Shown here: positions 54,830 to 62,585 of the stretch, piece after piece
Position numbering within the stretch: position 1 is the stretch's first letter
Layout: each line of letters begins with the position of its first letter
From: Halobacillus hunanensis
GTDB taxonomy: Bacteria > Bacillota > Bacilli > Bacillales > Halobacillaceae
Direction: 5' to 3'
Assembly (NCBI RefSeq): GCF_900166655.1
Contig: NZ_FVZB01000007.1
Location: forward strand, 1,364,001-1,428,000
Length of the DNA stretch: 64,000 nucleotides
Translations under genes and position numbers: made by a program
The notes under the pieces: generated by a model
Told to the model about the DNA's origin: nothing
The model's database searches: none
Seen by the model: the letters and a program-made list of their open reading frames with translations, nothing else

Positions 54830-56017
54830 TTATAACCCTTTTTCAACTGTATCTCGAGCAATCATAACTTCCTCATTCGTTGGAATAATCATTACTTTAA
54901 CAGGAGAATGCGGATAATTGACAAACGCTTCTTTCCCACGCACCTGGTTAAGAGAAGGATCCCAATACACACCCATAAACTCGAGACCTCGTAGAACGCG
55001 TTCACGAATGGATGTACTATTTTCCCCCACACCTGCTGTGAAAATAATTCCATCGATCCCATGCATACGAGAGGCGTATGAACCGATGTACTTATGAATA
55101 CGGTTAGCAAAAACCTCCAGCGCAAGTTCAGCACGCTCATCACCTGCTGAAGCCTTTTCCTCAATGTCACGTAAATCACTTGAGAATCCGGATAAAGCAA
55201 GCATTCCGCTCTCTTTATTTAATACATTCATGACTTCGTTTGCTGATTTCCCCGTTTTATCCATAATAAATGGAATTAAAGCTGGGTCAATATTTCCTGA
55301 ACGAGTTCCCATCGTTACGCCGGCAAGCGGAGTAAACCCCATGGAAGTATCAATGGATTTGCCGCCTTCAATCGCTGCAATACTCGCTCCATTTCCAAGG
55401 TGACAGGAAAGCAGGCGAAGCTGCTCTACAGGGCGTCCCAGCATTTCCGCTGCACGCTCAGAAACATACTTATGCGATGTACCATGAAAGCCATACTTAC
55501 GAATTCCATACTGCTCATAATATTCATAAGGCAAGCTATACAAGTACGATTGTTCCGGCATCGTCTGATGAAACGCTGTATCAAATACAGCTACGTGAGG
55601 AACATTCGGCATAATTTCCTTGAATGCTTGAATTCCGGTTAGGTTAGCAGGATTGTGCAACGGAGCGAGATCAGATACATCTTCAATTTCCCGAATGACT
55701 TCATCCGTGATCAAGACAGAATCACTAAACCGCTCGCCACCATGTACGACTCGGTGTCCTACCCCATCAATCTCATCAAGTGATTGGATGATCCCGAACC
55801 CTGTCAACTTAGCTAAAAGTAAAGACACTGCCTTACTGTGGTCAGGAATTTCTGTTACGGTTTTATCTTTCTCACCATTATACTCTATTGTAAAAACAGC
55901 GTCATCTAGCCCGATTCGCTCTATAAGTCCCTTTGTCACGACAGTTTCATCAGGCATTTCAATCAATTGAAACTTTAAAGAAGAACTGCCCGCATTGATC
56001 GCAAGAATATTATTCAA
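54830..56017 (-). CDS. ackA: acetate kinase
   Basis: Acetyl-phosphate plus ADP to acetate plus ATP, the overflow pathway. 395 residues of the ASKHA fold: [13 protein letters not shown] (Asn7), RVVHGGERF (Arg), [10 protein letters not shown] (catalytic Asp), [23 protein letters not shown], and [14 protein letters not shown] near residue 325. The ATG is preceded by AAGGGGATG. A cre site centred about 55 bases upstream of the predicted start of transcription matches CcpA activation known for B. subtilis ackA. Confidence 0.98.
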   Translation of the reverse strand: MNNILAINAGSSSLKFQLIEMPDETVVTKGLIERIGLDDAVFTIEYNGEKDKTVTEIPDHSKAVSLLLAKLTGFGIIQSLDEIDGVGHRVVHGGERFSDSVLITDEVIREIEDVSDLAPLHNPANLTGIQAFKEIMPNVPHVAVFDTAFHQTMPEQSYLYSLPYEYYEQYGIRKYGFHGTSHKYVSERAAEMLGRPVEQLRLLSCHLGNGASIAAIEGGKSIDTSMGFTPLAGVTMGTRSGNIDPALIPFIMDKTGKSANEVMNVLNKESGMLALSGFSSDLRDIEEKASAGDERAELALEVFANRIHKYIGSYASRMHGIDGIIFTAGVGENSTSIRERVLRGLEFMGVYWDPSLNQVRGKEAFVNYPHSPVKVMIIPTNEEVMIARDTVEKGL

Positions 56018-56064
56018 CGTTGTTCATCCCCTTAAATATAGGTTCGTATCTTTCTGCCACTACC

Positions 56065-56120
56065 ATTTAACCACCAGCCAGACTCGTTTTCAAGGACTAA
56101 GGAATATGATAACGTTTACT
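56065..56120 (-). promoter_or_regulatory. ackA promoter with upstream cre
   Basis: Minus-strand TTGAAA (56093-56088), 17-bp spacer, TTAAAT (56070-56065). AGTAAACGTTATCA (56120-56107) matches cre at 13 of 14 positions and is close to the B. subtilis ackA cre. Its distance fits activation rather than repression. Confidence 0.68.
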
Positions 56121-56139
56121 TGATATATTTCTTATTTTC

Positions 56140-57132
56140 TCACTTTTCCATCGTTTTATAATCTTGAAACCACTGATTCATTTGAGCCAGAATATCCGCC
56201 ATTGCATCCGGGTTTTTAAAGGACGGAAGTTTTACGAGCAAAGCTTGCTTAGGCGGAGTTGTGCTCTCACCCTTCTTTTGCAAAATTAAGATGCTTTTCC
56301 CGTGCTTCTCATCTTTAAAAAGAGAGTCTGATAGCTGCAGCATCCCCACGATATGAGCCTCTTCTCTAAGAAACTCGTTTAGCAGCTTAGATTGATCACT
56401 ATCAAAGAGAAAGTTCGGAACGATAAACATTAAATAACCGCCGTCTTTTGTATAGTTTAACCCTTGTTCAATAAATAAATGATGTGCATACGAATGGTCC
56501 TCTTCCGCCTTAAGTTGATACTGCTTAGCCTGGGCATCATCTGGATAATAGCCGACAGGAAGATCTGCAAAAACAAAATCTACCGGTTCCATTAAGAATG
56601 GCCGCAGACTATCTTGATGGAAAAACTCGACATGATTTTGTTGCAAGTTGGCATTAGCTAAAGCCAGCTGAATCAGGGTCTGGTCTACTTCACTACCGTA
56701 AGCTGTAATCTCCATGTCAAGTTGATTGAGTACAGCTGTCAATAAGTTTCCTGTCCCGGCCGCAGGATCAAAAACTTTCAACTGCTCTTCACCTTCAAAT
56801 AACTTAGAAGCTATATACCCCATGAACATAGCAACGGAGTCAGGTGTAATAAGATGCTGCTGTTGTGTAGCATCTTTCATTCCTTTTAATATAGCAAGTT
56901 GAACAGCTTTACGTATTTCCTCTTTACTATACTCATCACTCTTAATTTTCACCAGCTGATTCGTTAGCTTAGTCGAGAGCTGATCATCTATATCCTCAAA
57001 AGGCTGTCCATTAAACAACGTATCCAATGTTTCGGCAACTGCTTCTAAATACGTTACATTCAAATCCATTTCAATGATTGTTGCTGTCTCATCGATCCAA
57101 ACATATAAACTCTCTACCTTTTCTTGTTTCAT
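56140..57132 (-). CDS. ytxK: class I SAM-dependent methyltransferase-like protein (YtxK)
   Basis: 330 residues resembling N6-adenine methyltransferases of restriction systems. An N-terminal helical region (1-80) is followed by motif I VFDPAAGTGNLLTAVLN (~118-134). Motif IV reads FADLPVGYYPDD (~193) in place of NPPF/Y, so the classic target-base site is changed, as seen in YtxK homologues. A C-terminal extension follows. It precedes ackA, the conserved arrangement, and no restriction enzyme or specificity subunit is nearby. Confidence 0.88.
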   Translation of the reverse strand: MKQEKVESLYVWIDETATIIEMDLNVTYLEAVAETLDTLFNGQPFEDIDDQLSTKLTNQLVKIKSDEYSKEEIRKAVQLAILKGMKDATQQQHLITPDSVAMFMGYIASKLFEGEEQLKVFDPAAGTGNLLTAVLNQLDMEITAYGSEVDQTLIQLALANANLQQNHVEFFHQDSLRPFLMEPVDFVFADLPVGYYPDDAQAKQYQLKAEEDHSYAHHLFIEQGLNYTKDGGYLMFIVPNFLFDSDQSKLLNEFLREEAHIVGMLQLSDSLFKDEKHGKSILILQKKGESTTPPKQALLVKLPSFKNPDAMADILAQMNQWFQDYKTMEK

Positions 57133-57170
57133 TATGATCCCTCTGCTTCCTTCAAAACTAATTTCATACG

Positions 57171-57253
57171 AAAGGAACGCATTGCGCTCCGCAAATTATG
57201 CGTTCCTCAAACGTGCTTAATTCTATTTCTAACCATAACGGAAATAAGCACGT
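57171..57253. repeat. two tandem hairpins in the ytxK / NAD kinase gap
   Basis: First arms AGGAACGCAT (57173-57182) and ATGCGTTCCT (57198-57207); second arms ACGTGCTTA (57211-57219) and TAAGCACGT (57245-57253). They lie between divergent genes, without a long T run, and are not obvious terminators. The rest of the 240-base gap holds the nadK ribosome site GAAGGAGG. Confidence 0.7.
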
Positions 57254-57374
57254 ACTTCAACATCAGTCCCTCTCTATTACATGATTTCACCAGGTCATGT
57301 GAACAGAGTATCTGTCCATTTATTTGCCAAAATGGTAAAATACATGATAGACGATATGAAGGAGGCTTTCTCAC

Positions 57375-58178
57375 ATGGATAATCAACGCAGAAATCTCTA
57401 TTTTTATTACCATCCAGACCCTGAGCTGGAAGAAAAACTGACACCATTATACCAGCTGGCCAATGAAAATGGTTTTACGATAGTGGACAAAGCACAAGAT
57501 GCAAATATCATAGTAGCGGTGGGTGGAGACGGTACTTTCCTCCAGGCAGTAAGAAAAACCGGTTTTCGACAGGATTGTTTGTACGTTGGCGTTAGAACGA
57601 AAGATGAAGCCGGGCTGTATTGTGATTTCAACCTTGATAATTATAATGAAATGGTTCATTCTATGCTGCATGCCGAACTTGAAGTCAGACGTTTCCCTGT
57701 TGTCGAATCTACAGTGAATGAGGAGTCAAGCTACCTTTGTCTAAATGAATGCAGCGTCCGTTCTACATTGATTAAATCAATCGTTATCGATGTTTATATT
57801 GATGAGATTTATTTCGAGACTTTTAGAGGCGATGGCCTGATTGTAGCCACTCCAACAGGCAGTACTGGCTATAATAAATCAACCAAAGGGGCAGTAGTGG
57901 ATCCTAAACTTCCGTGCTTCCAGGTCAGTGAACTTGCCTCATTAAATAATAATCGTTACCGAACTCTTGGATCATCATTTATTTTAAGTTCTGAACGTTC
58001 TCTCCGATTGAGCGTTCGGCAAGACGGCAATGATTACCCGATCATCGGCATGGATAATGAAGCTTTTTCGATCAGAAATATTCAAGATATCACTGTGAAA
58101 TTAAGTGATAAAGTTATTAAAACAGTCAAATTGAAAAATAACTCTTATTGGGAACGAGTACAACGCACCTTTTTATAA
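57375..58178 (+). CDS. nadK: NAD kinase (second Bacillaceae paralogue)
   Basis: Phosphorylates NAD to NADP. The 267 residues contain the GGDGT motif (IIVAVGGDGTFLQAVR, ~46-61), the conserved NE/D region YLCLNECSVRSTL (~117-129), and TPTGSTGYNKSTKGAVVDP (~153-171). The ATG at 57375 has GAAGGAGG upstream. It is divergent from ytxK. In Bacillus the paralogue at this locus is called ppnKB/NadK2; assignment rests on position and length. Confidence 0.92.
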   Translation: MDNQRRNLYFYYHPDPELEEKLTPLYQLANENGFTIVDKAQDANIIVAVGGDGTFLQAVRKTGFRQDCLYVGVRTKDEAGLYCDFNLDNYNEMVHSMLHAELEVRRFPVVESTVNEESSYLCLNECSVRSTLIKSIVIDVYIDEIYFETFRGDGLIVATPTGSTGYNKSTKGAVVDPKLPCFQVSELASLNNNRYRTLGSSFILSSERSLRLSVRQDGNDYPIIGMDNEAFSIRNIQDITVKLSDKVIKTVKLKNNSYWERVQRTFL

Positions 58179-58194
58179 ACCGAATCATTGAAAA

Positions 58195-58345
58195 AGAGGT
58201 TGGGACAAAAGTATTTTTATCAATTGAAAATCCGAACTTAAGTAAAACTGTAATTGGTGCATATAACCGCTACGAAAATATACTTCGCTTAAACAGCACT
58301 TCGTTCGTTTTTTTACTTTAGATATTTACTCATGTCCCAGCCTCT
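58195..58345. repeat. 151-bp element with GAGGTTGGGACA ends
   Basis: AGAGGTTGGGACA (58195-58207) and TGTCCCAGCCTCT (58333-58345) are inverted (one G-T difference) and enclose 125 bases with no open gene. The ends resemble the GAGGCTGGGACA hairpin family common between genes of Gram-positive bacteria. It lies between convergent nadK and ytcJ genes. Confidence 0.7.
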
Positions 58346-58349
58346 ATAC

Positions 58350-59939
58350 TTAGACGCGCTGATACATAATTTCACCATCTACCACGGTCATCATAACCGT
58401 GGCATCCGTTAATTCATGTGGCTTAAGAGCAAATAAGTCGCGATCTAAAACGGTAAAATCGGCGACATAATTCTTTTCAAGAAGGCCATGAGAATCTTCT
58501 TTGCCCATCGCATAGGCACTCCCCTTCGTATATAAAGAAACAGCTTCATAAACCGTCAAGCGCTCCTCGACCTGATAGACTTCATTGTCATAGGTAGACC
58601 TGCGATCAACTGCAGCCCTAATTCCAAGCAATGGATCGATCTCTTCAATAGGTGCATCAGAGCCACCCGCACAAACAATCCCTTCATCCAGCAAAGTTTT
58701 CCAGGAGTAAGAGGTTTTTAGTCGAACTAGACCGAGTCGATCCATCACCCATGGAAAGTCTGAAGCAACGAAGGTCGGCTGAATATCAAGAATGACATTA
58801 AGCTGTTGAAGTTTGTTTATAAGAGCTGGGCTTAAAATTTGCGCATGAATAATCCGGTCTCTTTCTCCCGTTTGAAGAGGGTGTTCTTTAATCACATCAA
58901 CTATCGCCTCTACTGCAGCATCTCCGATTGCATGCACAGCAACAGGCATTTGTCTTTGCCGTGCTTTTAAAACTAGCTCTTTCATTTGTTCATGCGTATA
59001 AATAGCCACACCTTGATTCCCCGCATCGTCGGCGTAATCCTTCGTGAGCCAGGCAGTCCGTCCTCCAAGCGCTCCATCCGCGAATATTTTCATAGCGCCA
59101 AGTTCGACAAAGTCCGTACCTTTTTTAAAACCTAAGCCCTCAGCATCCATATCTTCAATCACTCCATGATGCACGAGCAAATGTGCCCTGAATTTCACAT
59201 CTTGCCCGTTAATCACATCGGTAAAGGCACCAAACGTCTTCTTAAACCCTCCATAATAATTCAGATCCTCACTATGACCGCCCACCAGTCCGTGTGCATG
59301 CATGTCATTGACGGCAAGCTCTGTTGCTTTTCTTAAATACTGTGGAGTTACCTCAGGTGTTGCCTTTTTAATTAAATCCTGTGCCTGGTCATGAAAATAC
59401 CCTGTTGGTTCAAGGTGTTCATCACGCACAATCACTCCGCCCTGAGGATCTGGTGTCCGCTCTGTAACACCCGCAAGCTCCATTGCTTTTGAATTAGCTA
59501 GTAAGGCATGACGGCAGACTCGCGTAAGCATCATGGGATGGTCCTTAGTGAGTTCATCTAACTCCTTTTTATGTATAATCCGCTTATCTTCCCACTGATT
59601 CTCATTCCAGCCTTCCCCAATAATCCATTTCCCTTTTTCAAGCTGTTCAGCATGAAGACTTAAGGCTTGTTTGACTTCCTCTGCTGATTTCATGAAAGAC
59701 AAATCAAGACGCATTAATCGTTCACCATGGCCAATGATATGAAGGTGGCTATCCGTAAATCCAGGGTACATTACAGCACCTTTTAAATCGATTTCTTCTG
59801 TTATCGCCTCTTGGTACGCCGTGTAAAGATCCTGGGTGTGCCCTGTCGCCACAATCGTCCCTTTATCAGAAATAACAGCCTCTACCCAGTCGCCTTCTTT
59901 TTTCATCGTATATATTTTCCCGCCATACCATAACTTCAT
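58350..59939 (-). CDS. ytcJ: amidohydrolase family protein (YtcJ-like)
   Basis: 529-residue metal-dependent hydrolase of the amidohydrolase superfamily (Amidohydro_3 group). Metal ligands: YPGFTDSHLHIIGHG (HxH, ~58-72), MPVAVHAIGDAAVEAI (His), IIHAQILSP (His), and VCAGGSDAPIEEIDP (Asp, ~455). The start ATG at 59939 lacks a strong ribosome site but aligns with the family. Substrate not deducible. It follows the nadK region as ytcJ does in B. subtilis. Confidence 0.88.
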   Translation of the reverse strand: MKLWYGGKIYTMKKEGDWVEAVISDKGTIVATGHTQDLYTAYQEAITEEIDLKGAVMYPGFTDSHLHIIGHGERLMRLDLSFMKSAEEVKQALSLHAEQLEKGKWIIGEGWNENQWEDKRIIHKKELDELTKDHPMMLTRVCRHALLANSKAMELAGVTERTPDPQGGVIVRDEHLEPTGYFHDQAQDLIKKATPEVTPQYLRKATELAVNDMHAHGLVGGHSEDLNYYGGFKKTFGAFTDVINGQDVKFRAHLLVHHGVIEDMDAEGLGFKKGTDFVELGAMKIFADGALGGRTAWLTKDYADDAGNQGVAIYTHEQMKELVLKARQRQMPVAVHAIGDAAVEAIVDVIKEHPLQTGERDRIIHAQILSPALINKLQQLNVILDIQPTFVASDFPWVMDRLGLVRLKTSYSWKTLLDEGIVCAGGSDAPIEEIDPLLGIRAAVDRRSTYDNEVYQVEERLTVYEAVSLYTKGSAYAMGKEDSHGLLEKNYVADFTVLDRDLFALKPHELTDATVMMTVVDGEIMYQRV

Positions 59940-60064
59940 TTGTTTGCCCCTTCCCAGCTATTTTTATATTCACCATACAGAATTCCCTTCAAATTGTAAA
60001 TTAAAAGGAGCAAAGCAATTTCTGCCTGCAGAACCTTATCAACTAGACCGTCGTAACCAAAGAA

Positions 60065-60093
60065 AGCTCACCATGCTAAGTGCATAGTGAGCT
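60065..60093 (-). terminator. terminator of nifZ-thiI
   Basis: AGCTCACTATGC-type arms (60093-60082, 60076-60065) with TTCTTTGG after on the minus strand, just below the thiI stop. Confidence 0.75.
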
Positions 60094-60104
60094 GTTTCCT
60101 TTTC

Positions 60105-61307
60105 TTAAAGCAATTCATCAAACTTATCCAGTTCTTTTTGATTCTGGTCCATTTCAACCACGACGGACTTGTCAATCGCCTCTGCAATATCCTGGCTGAA
60201 ATCAACTTTTGATTCATAATAGTTCGCTTTTTCTCTCTTTGGCTTCGTTTTGGGAGCTTTCGGTACAAATATGGTACAGCAGTCTTCATATGGCAGCACG
60301 GATACTTCATAAGTGCCGATCTTTCTAGATATATCGATAATTTCAAGCTTATCCATCGCAGCCAGCGGGCGAATGATTGGCAAGTTGGTTACTTCATTAA
60401 TCGTATGCATGCTTTCCATTGTCTGGCTGGCAACTTGGCCGAGACTTTCCCCAGTAGTTAGGGATAGAATTTCTTCCCGATTCGCTAGTTGTTCACTAAT
60501 CCTCATCATCATTCGCCTCATGATCGTCATACTGTATCCTTCCGGCATTTCCCGGTGTATCTTTTGTTGGATCTTCGTAAAGGGAACGATATGCACTTTT
60601 ACCTTTTTGCCATAATTGGAAAGTTCAGCGGCGAGGTCCAGGACCTTTTGTTTAGCTCGCTCACTCGTATAAGGAGGGGAATGAAAATGAATCGCCTCCA
60701 GTTCAACCCCTCGCTTCATCGTTAAATAACCTGCCACCGGACTATCTATGCCTCCTGATAGAAGCAAGAGAGACTTGCCTGATGTTCCAACAGGGAGTCC
60801 GCCAGCCCCTGGGTAATCCTTTGCAGTAATATAAGCGGCTCCATTCCTCAATTCTACTTTTAACTCAACATCTGGATTATGGACATCCACCGTGATCCCT
60901 TCTGTATTTGAAAGCACATAACCCCCAATTACATGATTCAGTTCTTGTGAACGAATTGGGAAATTCTTGTCCGCTCGTTTAGATGAAACTTTAAAGGTCC
61001 GTGCTTCAGGTGAATCGCTTAGGGCGAATAATGCAGCCTGTTTAATTTCTTCCTCACTCATATTAACTTTAACAGCAAAGCTTAACGTGTGAATACCGAA
61101 TACCTGCTGACACTTTTTCATAACAGAGTGAGGGTCTGCTCCATTCAACAGCACATACATTCGTTCTCTTTTTTTAGAAACCCGAACATCCGGAAACTCT
61201 CTTAATTTTTTAATAAGGTTACTTTGCAGTTTACTTTCGAATTTTTTCCTGTTTTTCCCTTTTATAAACATTTCACCATAGCGAATTAATATATGGTCAA
61301 ATTCCAT
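60105..61307 (-). CDS. thiI: tRNA 4-thiouridine / thiamine sulfurtransferase ThiI
   Basis: Transfers sulfur to U8 of tRNA and to ThiS. 400 residues: N-terminal ferredoxin-like (1-60, IRYGEMFIKGKNRKKFE) and THUMP (~60-165) domains, then PP-loop ATPase with LLLSGGIDSPVAGYLTMKRG (~182-201). Like other Bacillus ThiI proteins it ends without a rhodanese domain, so sulfur should come directly from the adjacent cysteine desulfurase. CCTIFVPK near the C-terminus carries the conserved Cys pair. Confidence 0.97.
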   Translation of the reverse strand: MEFDHILIRYGEMFIKGKNRKKFESKLQSNLIKKLREFPDVRVSKKRERMYVLLNGADPHSVMKKCQQVFGIHTLSFAVKVNMSEEEIKQAALFALSDSPEARTFKVSSKRADKNFPIRSQELNHVIGGYVLSNTEGITVDVHNPDVELKVELRNGAAYITAKDYPGAGGLPVGTSGKSLLLLSGGIDSPVAGYLTMKRGVELEAIHFHSPPYTSERAKQKVLDLAAELSNYGKKVKVHIVPFTKIQQKIHREMPEGYSMTIMRRMMMRISEQLANREEILSLTTGESLGQVASQTMESMHTINEVTNLPIIRPLAAMDKLEIIDISRKIGTYEVSVLPYEDCCTIFVPKAPKTKPKREKANYYESKVDFSQDIAEAIDKSVVVEMDQNQKELDKFDELL

Positions 61308-61309
61308 AG

Positions 61310-62452
61310 TTACCTCCTCATCGATCTCGTTAAATGAACGATTGCACTTTTTAATGCTTGAACAAACTGATCGATTTCAGTTTTTGTATTTTGATAAGAT
61401 AGGCTTATTCTCAGAGAAGACGTAGTTCGGTCAGTTGTTAACTGACACGCCTCTAACACAGCACTAATATCTGACTGCTTAGAAGAACAAGCTGATTTAG
61501 TAGAAATATAAATTTCGCTATCGGCTAGTTTATGAATGAGTACTTCCGGTTTAAAGCCAGGCAGCGAAATGTTAATGATATGCGGTGCACTGTTTTCAGG
61601 AGAATTTATCACCAGACCATCTATTTGAAGGAGCTGGTGTCTTAAATCACTTTGCAACGCTATTAACTCCTGCAACTGATTCTTCTCCTTCAGCTTGATT
61701 AACCTTATAGCTTTAGCTAATGCCACGATACCCGGAAGGTTCTCTGTACCAGCCCTCATCTTTTGTTCTTGATTTCCACCATGTAATAACGGAAACAAGG
61801 ATACATTTTTTCGAACAAAAAGGGCTCCTGTTCCTTTTAAACCATGGATTTTATGACCTGATACTGAACACAAATCAATATTCGAACTCTTTATATGAAG
61901 GGGAATTTTCCCTAAGCCTTGTACATGGTCGACATGGAAGAACAACTTGGGATACTTTTTAGTAATCCTCCCGATAGCTTCGATCGGCTGAACCGTTCCG
62001 ATTTCATTGTTTACAGACATAACACTGACTAAGATCGTATCCTTACGAATAGCGTTATCAATTTCATCCGGATCCACACGCCCGGTTTCATCTACATTCA
62101 CATACGTGACCTCAAAACCGATTGATTCTAATGAGCGAAAAGCTTCCAGAACCGATGGATGCTCTATCGTAGTCGTTACCATGTGTTTCCCTCTGTATTG
62201 GTGTTTGAAAGCAATTCCTTTTATAGCCAAATTGTTGGACTCTGTCCCTCCTGAAGTAAACAACACTTCATTGGCCTCAATCCCTATCAGATCAGCTATA
62301 AGTGTCCGGGACTTTGTAAGCAGCCTTTCAGCATCACTACCTAACTGATGAACGGAAGATGGGTTAGCATAAAAGGTTTCAGCAGATTTCCTAAAGCTTT
62401 CAAGAACTTCTGGTAAAGGCTTAGTTGTTGCACTATTATCTAAATATATCAA
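61310..62452 (-). CDS. nifZ: cysteine desulfurase (NifZ, ThiI partner)
   Basis: PLP enzyme that supplies sulfur from cysteine. The TTG at 62452 (MIYLDNSATTKPLPEVLE) with GAGAGGTG upstream gives 380 residues. PLP Lys in SVSGHKIHGLKGTGALFVR (~202), FTSGGTESNNLAIKG, HVDHVQGLGKI, and the active-site Cys in YISTKSACSSKQSD (~323). The thiI start is 2 bases after its stop, so both are one unit. HVDHVQG has His-Val where many relatives have DAAQ/DAVQ. Confidence 0.95.
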   Translation of the reverse strand: MIYLDNSATTKPLPEVLESFRKSAETFYANPSSVHQLGSDAERLLTKSRTLIADLIGIEANEVLFTSGGTESNNLAIKGIAFKHQYRGKHMVTTTIEHPSVLEAFRSLESIGFEVTYVNVDETGRVDPDEIDNAIRKDTILVSVMSVNNEIGTVQPIEAIGRITKKYPKLFFHVDHVQGLGKIPLHIKSSNIDLCSVSGHKIHGLKGTGALFVRKNVSLFPLLHGGNQEQKMRAGTENLPGIVALAKAIRLIKLKEKNQLQELIALQSDLRHQLLQIDGLVINSPENSAPHIINISLPGFKPEVLIHKLADSEIYISTKSACSSKQSDISAVLEACQLTTDRTTSSLRISLSYQNTKTEIDQFVQALKSAIVHLTRSMRR

Positions 62453-62528
62453 AAGGAAACACCTCTCTCCTATTTCGCAGTACATTATCGTACCATAACA
62501 AGCAGGCAAATTAAATATTTATACTCAA

Positions 62529-62563
62529 AGTTAAAAGCTAGCATCCTTTAAAGGATGCTAGCT
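62529..62563 (-). terminator. terminator of ezrA
   Basis: 28-bp perfect palindrome AGCTAGCATCCTTT/AAAGGATGCTAGCT (62536-62563), then TTTTAAC on the minus strand. Confidence 0.8.
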
Positions 62564-62585
62564 CCACTCACATTCCTATTTTATT

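Noticed and set aside
56140-57132. Restriction-modification system around the methyltransferase-like gene
   Set aside because: No endonuclease or specificity subunit nearby; the gene is a conserved ackA neighbour with an altered motif IV.
57375-57671. Antisense frames of about 74 codons inside the NAD kinase gene
   Set aside because: Complete overlap with a well-supported gene and no independent start signals.
59940-60104. Possible sspA-type SASP gene between ytcJ and thiI, as in B. subtilis
   Set aside because: The gap translates to nothing resembling a SASP (no EIASEFGV/GGxxTKRLV motifs); the gene is absent here.
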